64,000 nucleotides of DNA from Schleiferilactobacillus harbinensis DSM 16991 (GTDB lineage Bacteria > Bacillota > Bacilli > Lactobacillales > Lactobacillaceae). Of the stretch, positions 63,134 through 64,000 are shown one piece after another. Each line of letters starts with the position of its first letter. The stretch's first letter is position 1. Under the pieces are notes generated by a model. That model was not told the origin of the DNA. It searched no databases and worked only from the letters and a program-made list of their open reading frames with translations. The stretch covers positions 1 to 64,000 of the forward strand of contig NZ_AUEH01000014.1 in assembly GCF_000425885.1 (NCBI RefSeq). Reading direction: 5' to 3'. The position numbers and the translations under genes were made by a program.

Positions 63134-64000
63134 GTGAATAAACAATTGGCCGGCGTCAAAGATAAGAAGTCCCTGACCCGACTATCCGTGGCTGGGCTTC
63201 TGGTCACCTTAGGGGTCGTCTACGGCGATATTGGGACGTCCCCGCTGTATGTCATGAAGTCCATCATCGAAGGCAACGGGGGCATCATGCATGTCTCCGA
63301 TGACTTCGTGGTGGGCAGTGTGTCGCTGGTCTTCTGGACCCTGTTTTTGATCACCACCGTGAAGTACGTGCTCATTGCTTTGCGTGCAGATAACAATGGT
63401 GAAGGCGGGATCTTCGCCCTCTACACGCTGGTCCGCCGGCGGGCCAAGTGGCTGATCATTCCGGCGATGGTTGGCGGCGCCACCCTGCTGGCCGATGGGA
63501 TGCTGACGCCAGCAGTGACCGTGACCACCGCGATTGAAGGGCTCAAAGGTATCGCCGTCGGTCCGACGGTCTGGATTTCCAACCAGCGGCAAGTCATTTT
63601 GACTACGATCATCATCTTGTCTGTCCTGTTCATTATTCAACGTTTCGGGACGCAGATGATTGGGAAAGCCTTCGGGCCGATCATGTTCGTCTGGTTTACC
63701 TTTATTGGTGTTCTGGGGCTGCTGGCCACCTTGCAGGACCTGAGCATTCTGCGGGCCTTAAATCCCTACTACGCGATTCACCTGCTGGTGTCGCCAGAAA
63801 ACAAAAACGGGATCTTCATCCTGGGCAGTATCTTCCTGGCGACCACTGGGGCGGAAGCTTTGTACTCTGATATGGGCCATGTCGGCCGGCGCAATGTGTA
63901 CGGCTCCTGGCCTTACGTCAATCTCTGCTTGGTCTTGAACTACATGGGGCAGGCCGTCTGGATCGATCAGCACAACCATTCGGAGGTCTTCCAGAAAATG
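63134..64000 (+). CDS. kup: Potassium uptake protein Kup/Trk type, partial
   Basis: The first 289 codons are visible; the gene runs off the end of the window without a stop (the family is about 670 residues). It starts [19 protein letters not shown], then the Kup signature [16 protein letters not shown] and [17 protein letters not shown], with several membrane helices. It imports K+ with protons. GTG 63134 has GGGGTG 7 nt before it. In Firmicutes K+ importers of this class are often controlled by c-di-AMP, but no riboswitch fits in the short leader here. Confidence 0.95.
   Translation, partial: MNKQLAGVKDKKSLTRLSVAGLLVTLGVVYGDIGTSPLYVMKSIIEGNGGIMHVSDDFVVGSVSLVFWTLFLITTVKYVLIALRADNNGEGGIFALYTLVRRRAKWLIIPAMVGGATLLADGMLTPAVTVTTAIEGLKGIAVGPTVWISNQRQVILTTIIILSVLFIIQRFGTQMIGKAFGPIMFVWFTFIGVLGLLATLQDLSILRALNPYYAIHLLVSPENKNGIFILGSIFLATTGAEALYSDMGHVGRRNVYGSWPYVNLCLVLNYMGQAVWIDQHNHSEVFQKM

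Noticed and set aside
1-64000. CRISPR arrays, tRNA or rRNA genes, insertion sequences, prophage genes
   Set aside because: Looked for and not seen: no regularly spaced direct repeats, no clover-leaf sequences noticed, no transposase, integrase or phage structural genes among the open frames.

Overview
The window reads as a chromosomal segment from a low-GC Gram-positive lactic acid bacterium of the Lactobacillaceae with unusually GC-rich codon use. The basis is the ccpA/pepQ divergent pair, a complete dlt operon with dltX, the comG-ytxK-ackA order, the ireB-ruvX-yrzB-zapA-cvpA-mutS2-trxA chain, an alanyl T-box, and a maltose phosphorylase/beta-phosphoglucomutase pathway. A Schleiferilactobacillus- or Lacticaseibacillus-like genome would fit, but the genus is inference. 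I see no prophage, insertion sequence, CRISPR array, tRNA or rRNA. Most genes lie on the minus strand.

Layout. 0.1-6.2 kb: amino-sugar operon, transcribed gntR-EIIA-agaS-EIIB-EIIC-EIID-nagA, probably for N-acetylgalactosamine/galactosamine uptake and deacetylation. 6.4-9.2 kb: ccpA plus a small membrane protein, divergent from pepQ. 9.2-12.8 kb: two inverted copies of a structured palindromic repeat flank ytxH/DUF948 envelope genes, an MscS channel and a DUF368 lipid-carrier transporter. 12.8-16.5 kb: murI-rdgB-yfcE-cbpB-nudix housekeeping operon, divergent from yslB. 16.5-17.7 kb: a secreted two-module surface protein with an RlpA-like C-terminus. 17.7-22.3 kb: dltXABCD. 22.4-30.4 kb: trxA, mutS2, cvpA, zapA, yrzB, ruvX, ireB and T-box-controlled alaS. 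30.4-39.8 kb: glycerophosphodiesterase, an unrecognised protein paired with a DEAD-box helicase, nrnA, ytoI, dinB, zwf and two unknowns.

39.9-46.2 kb: ackA, ytxK and the comG competence-pilus operon. Three of its seven genes are broken: comGB by a 1-nt deletion, comGD by a nonsense codon, comGF by a 1-nt insertion. 46.2-60.2 kb: a MATE transporter and a large maltose/maltodextrin region (malR, two GH13 enzymes, malEFG, malA, malP, pgmB) with candidate cre and MalR sites. No transport ATPase gene lies with it. 60.2-64 kb: tandem C1B cysteine aminopeptidases, then a kup potassium transporter cut by the window end.

Main points worth following: the palindromic repeat family, whose two long copies differ in their conserved ~125-nt core by a single compensated base pair; the coordinated decay of comG; a shared palindrome in front of both maltose units; and the intercistronic RNA hairpins. 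No wholly new defence or biosynthetic system is evident.
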